Shown piece by piece: positions 27,968-28,483 of a stretch of 28,483 nt of DNA (the first letter of the stretch is position 1; every line of letters begins with the position of its first letter). Under the pieces are notes generated by a model. That model was not told the DNA's origin, made no database searches, and saw only the letters and a list, made by a program, of their open reading frames with translations. Source of the stretch: Gracilaria caudata. Taxonomy: Eukaryota > Rhodophyta > Florideophyceae > Gracilariales > Gracilariaceae. The position numbers and the translations under genes are program-made. The stretch covers positions 1 through 28,483 of the forward strand of contig JASCIV010000258.1 of NCBI GenBank assembly GCA_030374735.1. The letters run 5' to 3'.

Positions 27968-28215
27968 CCCTAGCAAAACACGTTGTAATTGGAGAATCAT
28001 GAGGCGGTAATTGAAAATGACGCTTGTCATTGAAATGTCAAGGGACTTCCGTGAAAGCTAATTCTTCAAAAAATCGCACTCATGGAAACATCATTGAAGC
28101 AAACCCTTCATTAATGTTCCATGACATTGGTCACATTCCAATTACTACACGATTCATCTTTTATACAAGTCTAATGAGAACCTGATTACTCTTCTTTTAC
28201 CCAGTTTTGCCGGGG
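27968..28215. mobile_element. 248-bp inverted-repeat element inserted in gypsy RNase H
   Basis: Starts CCCTAGCAAAAC and ends with the complement of CCCCGGCAAAAC (10 of 12 match). Flanked by TATA on each side (27964-27967 and 28216-28219). Removing the insert and one TATA makes the RNase H frame continuous across NYT|VTEKEC, which fixes the boundaries independently of the repeats. The interior has a long hairpin (28080-28099 with 28106-28124). It has no coding capacity, so it is a MITE. CCC termini recall piggyBac-like ends, but that superfamily targets TTAA, so the superfamily is open. Confidence 0.88.
28080..28124. other. Central hairpin of the 248-bp MITE
   Basis: Left arm TCATGGAAACATCATTGAAG pairs with the right arm ending GTTCCATGA, nearly perfectly over about 19 bp, with a 6-nt loop. 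Confidence 0.75.
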
Positions 28216-28483
28216 TATACCGTCACGGAGAAAGAATGCCTAGAGGTGGTGTGGAACATGTTGATGCTCCGTCCTTACCTATAAGGATCTAAATTCACCC
28301 TAAGGACTGATCATGATGCTCTGAGGTGGATACTAGGCCTTGCGGATGCGTCCGGTAGGCTACCCAGATGGAGACTGCGCCTTTCGGAAGTCGAATACGG
28401 GGTTCAGTACCGTCCAGGTATCCGCCATAAGGTGGCCGACTCATTGTCACGCTTGAATACCGATGGGTTGGAAGACGAACCGG

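Larger units (their letters stand above)
27301..28483 (+). pseudogene. Ty3/gypsy retrotransposon pol fragment (RT, RNase H)
   Basis: Reverse transcriptase and RNase H of a Ty3/gypsy LTR element, 5'-truncated. The frame picks up at GFGLRNAPATFQR (27313 onward), the block normally written MPFGL.NAPATFQ. It continues with the catalytic YIDD (27400-27411), then the RT thumb and connection. RNase H follows with Asp in DTDAS (27850-27864), Glu in TEKEC (28228-28239), Asp in RTDHD (28309), and YRPG plus VADSLSR near the right edge. Damage: TAG at 27901-27903, TAA at 28282-28284 where the family usually has Tyr, and a 248-bp insertion after 27967. Before about 27304 nothing resembles the rest of RT. 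Integrase and the 3' LTR would lie beyond the window. Confidence 0.95.

Noticed and set aside
1..28483. tRNA genes
   Set aside because: TTCGAAT-like strings (e.g. near 13430, 21785, 25010) lack a matching A box and cloverleaf arms.

Overview
This window is nuclear DNA from an intron-poor eukaryote. The genes are single long ORFs with Kozak-like ATG contexts. The products are eukaryotic (MetAP1 with its C6H2 finger, an RBM39/CAPER splicing factor, a CAMK-like kinase, an MKP-like phosphatase), and the mobile DNA is Ty3/gypsy and PIF/Harbinger. Compact single-exon genes beside long transposon-rich gaps fit an alga, perhaps a red alga such as the florideophytes. That placement is inference; nothing here fixes the species. 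I saw no rRNA, tRNA or CRISPR array.

Region 1 (1-4.4 kb, ordinary composition): a serine/threonine kinase (+) and methionine aminopeptidase 1 (-) converge on a 1-kb gap. Region 2 (4.4-12.8 kb): a sharply bounded, CGCG-rich island with five tightly packed genes. These are RBM39-like (+), a poly-Q protein (-), a rhodanese/dual-specificity phosphatase (-), a TPR-like protein resembling CNOT10 (+) and a coiled-coil protein (+). Low stop-codon density here creates many long false ORFs on both strands, and several nominal long ORFs begin at GTG or TTG; I moved those starts to the first credible ATG. RBM39 (pre-mRNA splicing) and the possible CNOT10 homologue (mRNA deadenylation) both point to RNA metabolism, but nothing shows co-regulation.

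Region 3 (12.8-21.6 kb): composition drops to about 45-50% GC. It holds two confident minus-strand genes, a small secreted cysteine-rich protein with a Gly/Thr repeat tail and a multi-pass membrane protein with a large glycosylated ectodomain. Each has a TATA box 77-98 nt before its ATG. Between them lie several decayed coding stretches and transposon ends.

Region 4 (21.7-25.9 kb): a complete but dead PIF/Harbinger-type DNA transposon of about 4.18 kb. It is bounded by near-perfect terminal inverted repeats and a degenerate TTA target duplication. It contains a broken Myb/SANT (NAM-associated) accessory gene and only the N-terminal part of the transposase. It also contains a promoter-like stretch and about 1 kb of GC-rich sequence that resembles host genic DNA, which raises the possibility of gene capture.

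Region 5 (27.3 kb to the end): a 5'-truncated Ty3/gypsy pol (RT and RNase H) with two nonsense codons. It is split inside RNase H by a 248-bp inverted-repeat element flanked by TATA duplications. The gypsy copy runs off the right edge.
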